From a virus: a stretch of DNA of 21,299 nucleotides. Position 1 is the first letter of the stretch. Each line of letters opens with the position of its first letter. Shown here piece by piece: positions 8,129 through 14,792 of the stretch. The stretch spans positions 1 to 21,299 of IMG/VR virus record IMGVR_UViG_3300034375_008236; one strand, written 5' to 3'. Made by a program: the position numbers and the translations under genes. The notes below the pieces were generated by a model, which searched no databases, had not been told where the DNA came from, and saw only the letters and a list, made by a program, of their open reading frames with translations.

Positions 8129-8658
8129 CAGGTCGAAGTCACCAGCGAGGGAGTCGGCTGGTACGCCGTGAACGAGCAGTTCACCGTCGTCGGGTCGCCC
8201 TCGCTGATCTCGCCCGTGATGTGCACGTGGTCGAGCACGATCGTGTAGGTGTTCGTGCCGTCGTTGGCGCGATACCGGAGCATGTACGTGTACACGTCCG
8301 GCCCGTCGTTGGTCGCGGTCCAGTTCGCGACGATGTCGCTGGACGCGGTGCGAAGGAACGTCTGCGTAACCTCGGCGTCCGAGGCGCCGCCCACGTCGCG
8401 GAAGTGCAGCGAGAACGAGCCCGTGATCGCCTGATCGTCGCCAGCGCGCAACTTCGGGCTAGAGCCGAAAGCGCCGCGGTCGAGGAACGCATTGACGGCC
8501 ACGCCGTTGACGCTGATCGACCAGTCGCCGACCTCGCAATCGATGGTCAGGATCGACTTCATCGCCACATCGTCGCCGGTCGAAGCGTCAAACGCGCCGT
8601 CCTCGCCGATGCTGATCGCGCCGTCGCGCTTCGTCTTGACAATGCCGGAAAGGGCCAT
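8128..8658 (-). CDS. Major tail tube protein
   Basis: A 176-aa beta-rich protein starting at ATG 8658, with GAGG about eight bases upstream. Strand-turn-strand patterns, such as the Thr/Asp-rich stretch at 30-50 and Tyr-rich strands at 120-145, and the length fit siphophage tail tube subunits. It lies after the gp10-like neck genes and before the chaperone and tape measure genes, the conserved place for this gene. Subunits stack as hexameric rings around the tape measure to make the tail tube. No enzymatic or membrane features are visible. The identification relies on context plus fold character. Confidence 0.8.
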   Translation of the reverse strand: MALSGIVKTKRDGAISIGEDGAFDASTGDDVAMKSILTIDCEVGDWSISVNGVAVNAFLDRGAFGSSPKLRAGDDQAITGSFSLHFRDVGGASDAEVTQTFLRTASSDIVANWTATNDGPDVYTYMLRYRANDGTNTYTIVLDHVHITGEISEGDPTTVNCSFTAYQPTPSLVTST

Positions 8659-8662
8659 GTTC

Positions 8663-9256
8663 TTACCTCACTCTAGTTCGGGTTCGATCGCGGCGAGGCC
8701 GACGAGCCCGCTCCGCCGAGGATACACGCATCAGCGCGCGACGGACACCGCGAAAAACAGACAGATTCCGCGCGGGCTTGTCACCCGCAACCATTCCGGC
8801 CAACTCCGTAGCCGCAACGATGTCCTGCGCGCGTCGGGCCGCCGAGCGTCGCACCAGCGCCGCAAGGTCCGCGGACAGCGTGCCCTCGTGCGTTCGGCGG
8901 TCCTCGCTAACGGCGGTCTGGAACTCCGCCACGAGCCGCAGCGCCGATGCCTCCCAGAACTCGCGCAGCGTGTCCCACGATTCGCCGTCCTGCCCGCCGG
9001 CCGGGTGGACGTAGCCGGCGTACTCGACCGGGTTGCGGAGGATGACCACCAGCCCCTGGGTGAACGACTCCCACATGGTGAACGAGTGGCCCGTATCCCG
9101 AGGCCACACCTCGATCAACTCCTCGCGCCAGTCGTCAATCAGCGCATTTATTGCATCCTGCAAACGACTCTGCAGCAGCGGGGACAACTCGGGCAGCGAC
9201 ACCCCGAGGCGCGTCCCGAAGTCATAGGAGTATTCGATCGGGCGCGGGTCACTCAT
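8663..9256 (-). CDS. HK97 gp10-like neck / minor tail protein
   Basis: A 197-aa protein from ATG 9256, overlapping the previous gene by 8 bp and ending four bases before the tail tube start. The central Asp-Thr-Gly-His-Ser-Phe ... Asn-Pro-Val-Glu-Tyr-Ala-Gly-Tyr-Val-His arrangement (about residues 54-83) is the hallmark pattern of HK97 gp10-type head-tail joining or tail-completion proteins. The C-terminus is helical and ends in a very Arg-rich tail (last 20 residues), perhaps contacting DNA. The upstream 180-aa gene has a weaker version of the same pattern, so the two may be paralogues occupying adjacent neck or tail-terminator positions. Confidence 0.68.
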   Translation of the reverse strand: MSDPRPIEYSYDFGTRLGVSLPELSPLLQSRLQDAINALIDDWREELIEVWPRDTGHSFTMWESFTQGLVVILRNPVEYAGYVHPAGGQDGESWDTLREFWEASALRLVAEFQTAVSEDRRTHEGTLSADLAALVRRSAARRAQDIVAATELAGMVAGDKPARNLSVFRGVRRALMRVSSAERARRPRRDRTRTRVR

Positions 9257-9791
9257 CGGTCATTGACTCCCGAGTGCTCTTGCCCAGGCGCTTGAGCGTT
9301 TCAGCGCCACGCCTGCGGAACGCGCCGAGGGCATCGCGCACGGCCTGCCCTTCGGGGTCGCCCACCTTGTGGATGTACTGCGAGTAGAACTTGCCCTTAA
9401 CCCGGGCGTCGTTGTACAGACGCAGCGTCGTGCCCTGCAGGTCCATGCGCCATGCATTGATTGAGCGGCCGGACTCGCGCCAGCCTGCTGTGCGGACGCG
9501 CGGATTGGCCGGCAGTTGCACGTTGCCGGAGCCGTCGTGCGGAACGTACTGATTCTTTCGGATCGGGTTGAACCGGGCGCCGACGGGCCAAATGCCATTG
9601 CCGGGGAACTTGAGTTGCCGGCGGACCGTGTTCCCGCTGCGGGACGCGCCGAACCCCGTCAAGTCCTCAAAGAAGGCCAGGGCCATTTCCCCTAGTTCCT
9701 CCTCGACGTTGTCCGCCAGCCCGCGAGCGGCGGCGCCTAGGCGCTTGATCGCCTCGTCCAACCCCTTTGTCTGAACGTCCGCCTTCGCCAT
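9249..9791 (-). CDS. Second HK97 gp10-like neck / tail protein
   Basis: A 180-aa protein. ATG 9791 is chosen over GTG 9794 because it forms an ATGA overlap with the stop of the upstream gene. Residues 10-50 are a helix ending in Phe-Phe-Glu-Asp-Leu-Thr-Gly; the middle is Arg/Gly/Pro-rich with Asn-Pro and Tyr-Val-Pro-His elements; a Tyr-Ser-Gln-Tyr-Ile-His-Lys motif near residue 137 recalls the Tyr-Ala-x-Tyr-Val-His end of the gp10 pattern. It probably acts at the head-tail interface or as a tail-completion factor. The role is inferred from position and weak resemblance. Confidence 0.58.
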   Translation of the reverse strand: MAKADVQTKGLDEAIKRLGAAARGLADNVEEELGEMALAFFEDLTGFGASRSGNTVRRQLKFPGNGIWPVGARFNPIRKNQYVPHDGSGNVQLPANPRVRTAGWRESGRSINAWRMDLQGTTLRLYNDARVKGKFYSQYIHKVGDPEGQAVRDALGAFRRRGAETLKRLGKSTRESMTDE

Positions 9792-10243
9792 CACGACACC
9801 GTCAGGTCAAACAGGCTCGTCCAGCGCGTGCGGCAGTCGAAGAACACCCACTCCTGCGCGTCGTTCTGCGCCTCCGTGGCGCCCAACCACACGCCCTCAA
9901 AGCCGAGGGGTGACCCGCTGACAACCGATGCGTGGGTCGCCCGGTGCGCCCGGTCGAGCACGTCGCGCGCGTCCAGCCGGTCCGTCTCGCGGAAGCCTGG
10001 GCGCAGACGGAAGGCGAAGCGGATCGTCGTCTCGGCGCGCACGACCGCCTTGTCGGTCGCCCCTGCGCGCACGTCCCCCGGCGCGTCCTCGCTGAACTCG
10101 CCGATGGAGTAGTACGACTCAGCCTTGCCTTGGGGCCCGTCGCGCACGTCGATCCGGTCGGTGTACGTCGCGCCCGTAACGGTGCCGAACAGCGCCTTGA
10201 CGCCCGCAAAGACTTCGCGCCGGGTCTTGGGGGCCCACGCCAC
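9791..10243 (-). CDS. Head-closure or tail-terminator protein
   Basis: A 150-aa protein starting at GTG 10243, three bases after the connector stop, with GAGGA about nine bases upstream inside that gene. It shows an alpha/beta pattern: an N-terminal helix, Arg/Glu-rich strands around 65-85 (Arg-Phe-Ala-Phe-Arg-Leu-Arg), a helix with Asp-Arg-Ala-His-Arg-Ala, and C-terminal strands. Size, fold character and location between the connector and the gp10-like genes fit tail-terminator or stopper proteins that cap the tail tube or close the portal channel. It cannot be assigned to one of these two roles by sequence alone. Confidence 0.55.
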   Translation of the reverse strand: MAWAPKTRREVFAGVKALFGTVTGATYTDRIDVRDGPQGKAESYYSIGEFSEDAPGDVRAGATDKAVVRAETTIRFAFRLRPGFRETDRLDARDVLDRAHRATHASVVSGSPLGFEGVWLGATEAQNDAQEWVFFDCRTRWTSLFDLTVS

Positions 10244-10246
10244 TGG

Positions 10247-11011
10247 TCAGTCCTCGGTGCCGATGCTGGGCCAGTAGTCCATGCGACTGGCCGCGAGCCA
10301 CACGCCCGGCGTGCCGGCGGACCCGCGCTCGTCGGCGTCGGGGAACCCGTCGGCGTCCTCGTCGTAGGTCCAGGTGATCTTGTCCCATTCGGCCTCAAGC
10401 AAGCCGGCGTAGTGCTCGGCTAGCTCCTGATACCGGCCACCCGCCCCGACGCTGCTAGCCGCGTCCATGTAGACGAAATACAGGGCCTTGTAGACCTGCA
10501 GGTCGTACAGCGCGAACGAGTCCAGCACCAGCCACGGAGCGCGACCGTCCCGAAGGATGCGGCGCACAATCGATTCCCACCCGCGGCGCAGGTACACCGA
10601 AAGGTCGGTTGGGCTGAACGACGAGCCCAACTCCTGATGCACCTCGGTCAAGTCCGCCTCGGTCGCAGGCGCCTTGAGTTGCCAGCGCACAAGGTGGGCC
10701 GCCTCAACGAACGTCCGATCGACACCGTCGCCGAAGTCGAGCGACCACCGGATCTGATACAGGGTCGACAGCGACAGCGTGACAGGCACCGACGCGGCGG
10801 GGATGGTGTACGTCGCCTTACTGGACGCAACGACCACAGCGGCGCCGTCGACCACCTTCTGGCCGTTCTGGTCGTACACGTCGATCGTGCCGCTGCTCGG
10901 CGCCGCGATGTCGCCGGCCGAATCGTAGATCGCGCACTCGATCGCGTTGTCGCGACCGCGCGTGATGAACTGCGGGAGCTTCGCGCGCAGGCTGTAGACG
11001 GCGTCGGTCAC
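10247..11011 (-). CDS. Head-tail connector (adaptor) with N-terminal beta domain
   Basis: A 254-aa protein from GTG 11011, overlapping the previous stop as GTGA. Residues 1-112 form a beta-sandwich-like domain (Ile-Asp-Val-Tyr-Asp, Ala-Thr-Tyr-Thr-Ile, Tyr-Gln-Ile-Arg-Trp-Ser), and 117-215 a helical bundle with a Trp/Tyr-rich core like the gp6/gp15-type adaptors that bind below the portal. Residues 217-228 read DEDADGFPDADE, a calcium-binding type loop of the EF-hand/thrombospondin type 3 pattern, followed by a Gly/Ser-rich segment and a short C-terminal strand. The adaptor call rests on position and helix content; the calcium loop is a direct motif match but its use is unknown. Confidence 0.6.
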   Translation of the reverse strand: MTDAVYSLRAKLPQFITRGRDNAIECAIYDSAGDIAAPSSGTIDVYDQNGQKVVDGAAVVVASSKATYTIPAASVPVTLSLSTLYQIRWSLDFGDGVDRTFVEAAHLVRWQLKAPATEADLTEVHQELGSSFSPTDLSVYLRRGWESIVRRILRDGRAPWLVLDSFALYDLQVYKALYFVYMDAASSVGAGGRYQELAEHYAGLLEAEWDKITWTYDEDADGFPDADERGSAGTPGVWLAASRMDYWPSIGTED

Positions 11012-11274
11012 GGCTTCCGGTCCCAGCGGATGCCCACAACCGGCGCGTCGATGCCCTCGTGAAGAACGAGGTCAACGCGCGGACGCGGCCGGCTCACCGC
11101 CGATCGCATCTCCTCCGTCGCCGCGCCCAGGACCGCGGCGGGGTCGTCCGCCAGCCCGGCCAGTTGAACCAGCGCAGCCACGACCACGTCGTCGGACAGA
11201 GGCACCCCGGCGCCGATGGTGCGAATGGCGACCTCAAGCGCTTCGCCGCTGGCCGCGAACATGATTTGACTCAT
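11008..11274 (-). CDS. Small head-region protein, unknown function
   Basis: An 88-aa protein from ATG 11274, which overlaps the stop of the 502-aa gene as ATGA; its own TGA overlaps the connector start as GTGA. A longer frame upstream to 11421 is Arg-rich antisense-like sequence inside the neighbouring gene and is rejected. Residues 10-65 are helical and Ala/Val/Leu-rich; the end is basic and contains the strand Val-Asp-Leu-Val-Leu. No family is recognised. Double overlap with head genes shows it belongs to the same operon. Confidence 0.68.
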   Translation of the reverse strand: MSQIMFAASGEALEVAIRTIGAGVPLSDDVVVAALVQLAGLADDPAAVLGAATEEMRSAVSRPRPRVDLVLHEGIDAPVVGIRWDRKP

Positions 11275-12779
11275 GGGGACATCCCGTAAATGCGGATCCG
11301 CTTGATCGTCGGGGCCGTAGTCCATGCGCCCGTGCCGGCGCTCGCGGCGACGATCACGCCGTTGTTGCCCTCTAGGCCGAACGTGCCGAGCATGTTCGCG
11401 CGAACGCCCGACAGCGACCACGTTGGCGAGACTGCCACCCGATCCGACTCGTCCTCTGCGGGGCCGTCAGGCCCAGCGCCCTGCCCGGCGAATCCGTTGA
11501 TCTTCTGACCGCTGGCGTAGATGCCCATCCAGTCGGGCACGCCGAGGTCGGAGTAGTGCGTCCCGTCCGTGTTGCCTCCGCCGTGGCCGAGTCGGGTAAA
11601 CAGTTCGTCGGCGGTCGCGTGGCCTGCCCACTCAAGCGAGGAGTAAACCGCCGAACCCGGCGGATCCTTCGTCCACGCAAGCGTCAGCGTGCTGTCGCCG
11701 TTCGTCCCCGGATCGCCGTCCACGTCGATCACGACCCAGACGTGCAAGGGCCGGTGCGTGCCGTACCCAGCCGGCCAGAAGTCGGTCGCCTTGAGGTAAA
11801 GCACCGGCCCGTCCTGCGTCGCACCGGCGAACGCCTTGCCGACGGCCGGGTCCAAAACGATGCCGTTGGACCCGTCGGCGTCGATGCTGTTCCCCGTCGT
11901 GCCGTAGGTGTACACCGGCACGTTCGAGCCCGGCACGCTCCATGCGTGGCCGTCGCCGTTGGCCGTCCAGTCGGCCGCAGCCACAGCCGACAGATCCAGA
12001 TCAGCAAGCTTCTGCAACCCCTTGTCGTTCGCCGTGCGGGCGTTGGCCGTCAGCGTGACGCTGTGGATCTTGAACGTCTCCGACGTGGTGTTGCTGTAGA
12101 ACACAATCCCGACGTAATGCGCGCCGCCCACGGTCGCCTTGTAGTCGTTGCTGGTCGGGCTGTGCTCCGTCTCGCTGCCGCCGTCCGGCGTGTAGTACGC
12201 GCGGAACTTGCCGCTGGAGTCGATCTGCAGGCGGCACTTGATGCGCACCCCGCTGCCGATGCTGATGAGGGCCTCGGGGTTGCTCTCCGTATGCCCGTTG
12301 ATGCCGGTAAGGTACGCCTTGGGGGCGATGACGCTGCTCGCGCCAGTGCGCCCGAACCCGCTGAACATCGACGGCGTATCGTTCGAGACAGACGCCTCCT
12401 CCTGCCACGCGGCGACACCCGCGACGCAGTTGCCCGAGGTCGACGGGATCTCCACGTCAAGTTCGATGCTGAACTCGCCGTCGATCTTCTCGGGGTAGCG
12501 GATCGCAAACCCGCCATTGTAGTGCGCGTCGTTGCAGTTGCCCCAGTCCTCGTTGCCGAGGGTGCCCTTGTTCAATTCGATATCAAACGACGTGCCATCG
12601 TCGGACATCGACACCGCGCGCGCGTTCGCGTCAACCACGACCCAGTCAACCATCGCGCCAGCGTCCAGCGTCGCACCGTCAAGGATCGACGTGGGCGTGC
12701 CGGACGACGGCGACTTGGTGACGCTGATCGCCTCCCAGGGCGACGCCGAACCGACAGCCTGGACCTTGATCGCAGGCAT
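11271..12779 (-). CDS. Large beta-rich head decoration / fibre-like protein
   Basis: A 502-aa protein starting at ATG 12779, sharing the base of a TGATG overlap with the 107-aa gene; the frame extends to 12800 but that start would lie inside the upstream gene. Residues about 90-245 resemble a LamG/concanavalin-A-like jelly roll (Phe-Ser-Ile-Glu-Leu-Asp-Val-Glu-Ile, then Val-Gly-Ile-Val-Phe-Tyr and Phe-Lys-Ile-His-Ser-Val). Residues 255-502 form a second all-beta region with Asp/Gly loops (Ile-Asp-Val-Asp-Gly-Asp). It has no signal peptide or catalytic motif. Its location between capsid and connector genes suggests a capsid-surface decoration or head fibre, possibly binding glycans, but a tail-associated adhesin encoded out of order is possible. 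Confidence 0.55.
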   Translation of the reverse strand: MPAIKVQAVGSASPWEAISVTKSPSSGTPTSILDGATLDAGAMVDWVVVDANARAVSMSDDGTSFDIELNKGTLGNEDWGNCNDAHYNGGFAIRYPEKIDGEFSIELDVEIPSTSGNCVAGVAAWQEEASVSNDTPSMFSGFGRTGASSVIAPKAYLTGINGHTESNPEALISIGSGVRIKCRLQIDSSGKFRAYYTPDGGSETEHSPTSNDYKATVGGAHYVGIVFYSNTTSETFKIHSVTLTANARTANDKGLQKLADLDLSAVAAADWTANGDGHAWSVPGSNVPVYTYGTTGNSIDADGSNGIVLDPAVGKAFAGATQDGPVLYLKATDFWPAGYGTHRPLHVWVVIDVDGDPGTNGDSTLTLAWTKDPPGSAVYSSLEWAGHATADELFTRLGHGGGNTDGTHYSDLGVPDWMGIYASGQKINGFAGQGAGPDGPAEDESDRVAVSPTWSLSGVRANMLGTFGLEGNNGVIVAASAGTGAWTTAPTIKRIRIYGMSP

Positions 12780-13102
12780 CAGAGCGCCCCGTAAGCGCAC
12801 CCGCCAGCGTTCGGCGTTCCGGTGTCAACCTTCACGTCAAGCGTCATCGTCCGGCCCTTCGGGACAGCGATCGGGATGATCGCGCCGGCCGACGCCGCGA
12901 CGAACTCGCCGCTGAACGTCGAGCCGCCGTCGAGGCTCATCTTAAACGTGATCTTGGCGGTCCCGCCGTCGACCCAGAGATCGAACCGAGTTGCGTTTCG
13001 CACCTCGATGTAGTTGCCGGATCCCAGGTAAGCGGTGGACAGCGCGAGCGACTGCAGCACGGACGCAACCGGGTCGCCTCCGTTAACAATGGTCAGAGCC
13101 AT
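12779..13102 (-). CDS. Small beta-rich head / decoration protein
   Basis: A 107-aa protein from ATG 13102 with a strong GAGGAGG ribosome site about six bases upstream. It consists almost wholly of predicted strands and Gly/Ser/Thr turns (Tyr-Ile-Glu-Val-Arg-Asn-Ala, Thr-Met-Thr-Leu-Asp-Val-Lys-Val), with few charged residues. It lies between two other beta-rich genes and its stop is coupled to the 502-aa gene. Size and composition fit a capsid decoration or fibre-base protein. The family is not recognised. Confidence 0.6.
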   Translation of the reverse strand: MALTIVNGGDPVASVLQSLALSTAYLGSGNYIEVRNATRFDLWVDGGTAKITFKMSLDGGSTFSGEFVAASAGAIIPIAVPKGRTMTLDVKVDTGTPNAGGCAYGAL

Positions 13103-13123
13103 GGCGGCCTCCTCAACTGCGCC

Positions 13124-13894
13124 TTAGCGCTCCTGCCAGACCTTGACGTAGTCAACGAGGATGACCTGAACGTCGGCCCCGGCGTCGCGCTGGTAGGCAA
13201 CGATGGGCTGCAGGTTGCCGGTCAGCGCGCCCGCGTCGAGGTCGCCGATTAGCACGCCATCCTTGTAGAACTTGATGGCGTCGAGGTCCGAGCCCTCGAT
13301 CCGCAGGACGGCCCACGTATCGTTCGCGAGGTCCTGCCCCACGTCCTCGTCATCGTTGTCGGTCGCGCCGTCGTCCGTCTCCAGGAGCAGCGCGGTATCG
13401 GCGCCCTCGACGCGGAACCATGCGTTCTTGGAGACGTTGTCCAGCGTGGCGTTGTAGGCACTGGCGAGGCCGACCACCAGCCGCTCGTCGGCGGTGAATG
13501 CCGTATCGTCGGCGTACTGCACCTGCACCCGCGCCTCGAACACGAAGTTCTTGGTGGAGTCGATGATGAGGTGATCGCCGAAGTCGATGCGCGCGGTCTG
13601 CGCCTCGGACTGCGAGTCGCCGCCGATCTTGAACTGCCCGCCGGCCGCATTGTCCACGTAGTCGGCGACCGCCGTACCGGCCGTGTCGGTGATCGTCGCA
13701 GCCCACGGGGCCGGGACGGTGTCGCCCGACGCCTGCGGGAAGTCGTCGAAGAACTCCCAGCCCACATCGACCGGAGCGAGGAAGTCGGCAGCCTCGCGGC
13801 TGTCCAGGTTGTTGTCCGACACGAGGACGATGCCCTTGGCGGACATCTCCTTGCGGATCTGCGGCTGCGCGTACTTGCGATCGTTGGCGTCCAT
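13124..13894 (-). CDS. Concanavalin-like beta-sandwich head protein
   Basis: A 256-aa protein. ATG 13894 is preferred to GTG 13903 because GGAG lies about ten bases before the ATG but directly abuts the GTG. The first 45 residues are polar and helical; residues 46-256 alternate strands typical of LamG/concanavalin-A jelly rolls (Trp-Glu-Phe-Phe-Asp-Asp-Phe opening; Phe-Val-Phe-Glu-Ala-Arg-Val-Gln-Val; Ile-Lys-Phe-Tyr-Lys-Asp-Gly-Val; closing Val-Asp-Tyr-Val-Lys-Val-Trp). A highly acidic loop at about 172-189 could bind cations. It is likely a virion surface or decoration protein; carbohydrate binding is a possibility, not shown. Two tandem palindromes precede the gene. Confidence 0.6.
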   Translation of the reverse strand: MDANDRKYAQPQIRKEMSAKGIVLVSDNNLDSREAADFLAPVDVGWEFFDDFPQASGDTVPAPWAATITDTAGTAVADYVDNAAGGQFKIGGDSQSEAQTARIDFGDHLIIDSTKNFVFEARVQVQYADDTAFTADERLVVGLASAYNATLDNVSKNAWFRVEGADTALLLETDDGATDNDDEDVGQDLANDTWAVLRIEGSDLDAIKFYKDGVLIGDLDAGALTGNLQPIVAYQRDAGADVQVILVDYVKVWQER

Positions 13895-13906
13895 GTTCTT
13901 CACTCC

Positions 13907-13932
13907 AGCCCCGCAGGGCAGCCCCGTGGGGC
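13907..13932. repeat. Two tandem 13-bp imperfect palindromes
   Basis: AGCCCCGCAGGGC and AGCCCCGTGGGGC lie head to tail with no gap, five bases after the stop of the 50-aa gene and just before the ribosome site of the 256-aa protein. Each unit can fold on itself (Gly/Cys-rich 4-5 bp stem). They could set translation or mRNA stability at the boundary between capsid-associated and decoration genes, or bind a protein. No U-run, so not a typical terminator. Confidence 0.55.
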
Positions 13933-13936
13933 AGGG

Positions 13937-14089
13937 TTAACGGCGATCGTTGTCCTTACGCCGGTCGTACTTGATTGCCTGTTCGCGGGCGATCCGCTTC
14001 GCGCGCTCGCGGCTCTCGCCGCCGTCGCGCAGTCGCTTCTCGAACCGCTCCATCTTCTGGCGGGTGGCCTCGCGCTCGCCGGCAGGCAT
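13937..14089 (-). CDS. 50-aa highly charged small protein
   Basis: A frame of 50 codons starts at ATG 14089, sharing one base with the TAA of the 212-aa gene (TAATG), and ends at TAA 13939-13937. A GAAGG-type ribosome site lies about seven bases upstream. The product begins MPAGEREATRQKMERF and continues as an almost uninterrupted amphipathic helix rich in Arg, Glu, Lys and Asp, ending Asp-Arg-Arg. The coupling geometry and lack of any other gene in this gap support it. The function is unknown; it could be an assembly factor or nucleic-acid-binding peptide. Its size means automatic calling may miss it. Confidence 0.62.
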   Translation of the reverse strand: MPAGEREATRQKMERFEKRLRDGGESRERAKRIAREQAIKYDRRKDNDRR

Positions 14090-14727
14090 TAGGACGCCTT
14101 CCCGCGACGCTTCGGCGCCTTGTTCTCGTCCATGCAGTCGGCCAGCGGCTTACCGGCGGCCATGGCCCGGTAGCGGGCCTCCTCCTCGGCGATCTGCTTC
14201 GCCGGGGCGTTGCGGGCCCGCAGGCCCTCGATCTTGCGGTTCTGCCGGTCGAGGAACATCGCGCGAAGCGCCTCGGGCATCGGCTGCACCACGCCGCTCT
14301 CGACAAGGTGCCGGGCGAACGCGCGGGCGTCCTCCACGTCGTGCTCCCACATCACGCGGTTACCGATCACCGTGGGGTTCTCCCACATCGTGAAGTGGTG
14401 CTTACGGTTGGCGTCGTTGGTCACCTTCCGCAGGTAGTTCTTCCACTTGCCAAGCCGGTTGTCGCCCAGCGAGAGCAGGACCGAGCCCCGCTCGTTGAAG
14501 TGGTTGCGGAGGATGCCGATCCCGCCGCGGCGGTCCGTGCCGTTCACGCCCGGCATCTTCTGGACGCTCAGGGTGCCGGGCAGGAACTCGCCAGTCTCAT
14601 CCACGAAGTTCCAGTGGTCCGCGTGGTGGACCAGCTCAAACTCCGGGTTGCCGGGCATGACCTTACGCGATGGCCGCGAAGCCTCCACGCTCTTGTCGAC
14701 GGTCACTGTATCGATGTTGAATGCCAC
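14089..14727 (-). CDS. Unknown protein following the major capsid gene
   Basis: A 212-aa protein from GTG 14727 with a perfect AGGAGG (14735-14740) seven bases upstream. The N-terminal 60 residues look like short strands with Trp and Pro; the middle contains Leu-Leu-Ser-Leu-Gly-Asp-Asn-Arg and a Trp-rich basic patch (Lys-Trp-Lys-Asn-Tyr-Leu-Arg-Lys); residues 125-200 are helical, with Glu/Arg-rich segments, and the C-terminus is Lys/Arg-rich. It follows the capsid gene after a strong hairpin, so it may be expressed at a lower level than capsid. No family is recognised with confidence; head completion or a structural role is positional inference. Confidence 0.72.
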   Translation of the reverse strand: MAFNIDTVTVDKSVEASRPSRKVMPGNPEFELVHHADHWNFVDETGEFLPGTLSVQKMPGVNGTDRRGGIGILRNHFNERGSVLLSLGDNRLGKWKNYLRKVTNDANRKHHFTMWENPTVIGNRVMWEHDVEDARAFARHLVESGVVQPMPEALRAMFLDRQNRKIEGLRARNAPAKQIAEEEARYRAMAAGKPLADCMDENKAPKRRGKAS

Positions 14728-14753
14728 TAGGGGGCCTCCTGTCGAACCCGGCT

Positions 14754-14786
14754 AGGCGGGCCCCGAGACAACCCCGGGGCCCGCCT
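14754..14786 (-). terminator. Strong hairpin after capsid gene (attenuator or mRNA stabiliser)
   Basis: AGGCGGGCCCCG and CGGGGCCCGCCT pair perfectly over 12 bp, nearly all G-C, around a 9-nt loop, six bases beyond the capsid stop. There is no U-run after it in the transcript, so it is probably a partial terminator or a 3' barrier protecting the capsid message rather than a full intrinsic terminator. Confidence 0.65.
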
Positions 14787-14792
14787 CAGTCA

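Noticed and set aside
11556-12794. 412-aa open frame antisense to the 502-aa beta-rich gene
   Set aside because: Arg/Val-rich shadow typical of GC-rich DNA; no ribosome site and it cuts across a well-coupled sense operon.
14754-14786. Full intrinsic terminator after capsid
   Set aside because: The hairpin is strong but no U-run follows and a coupled set of required genes lies downstream; kept only as attenuator or stabiliser.
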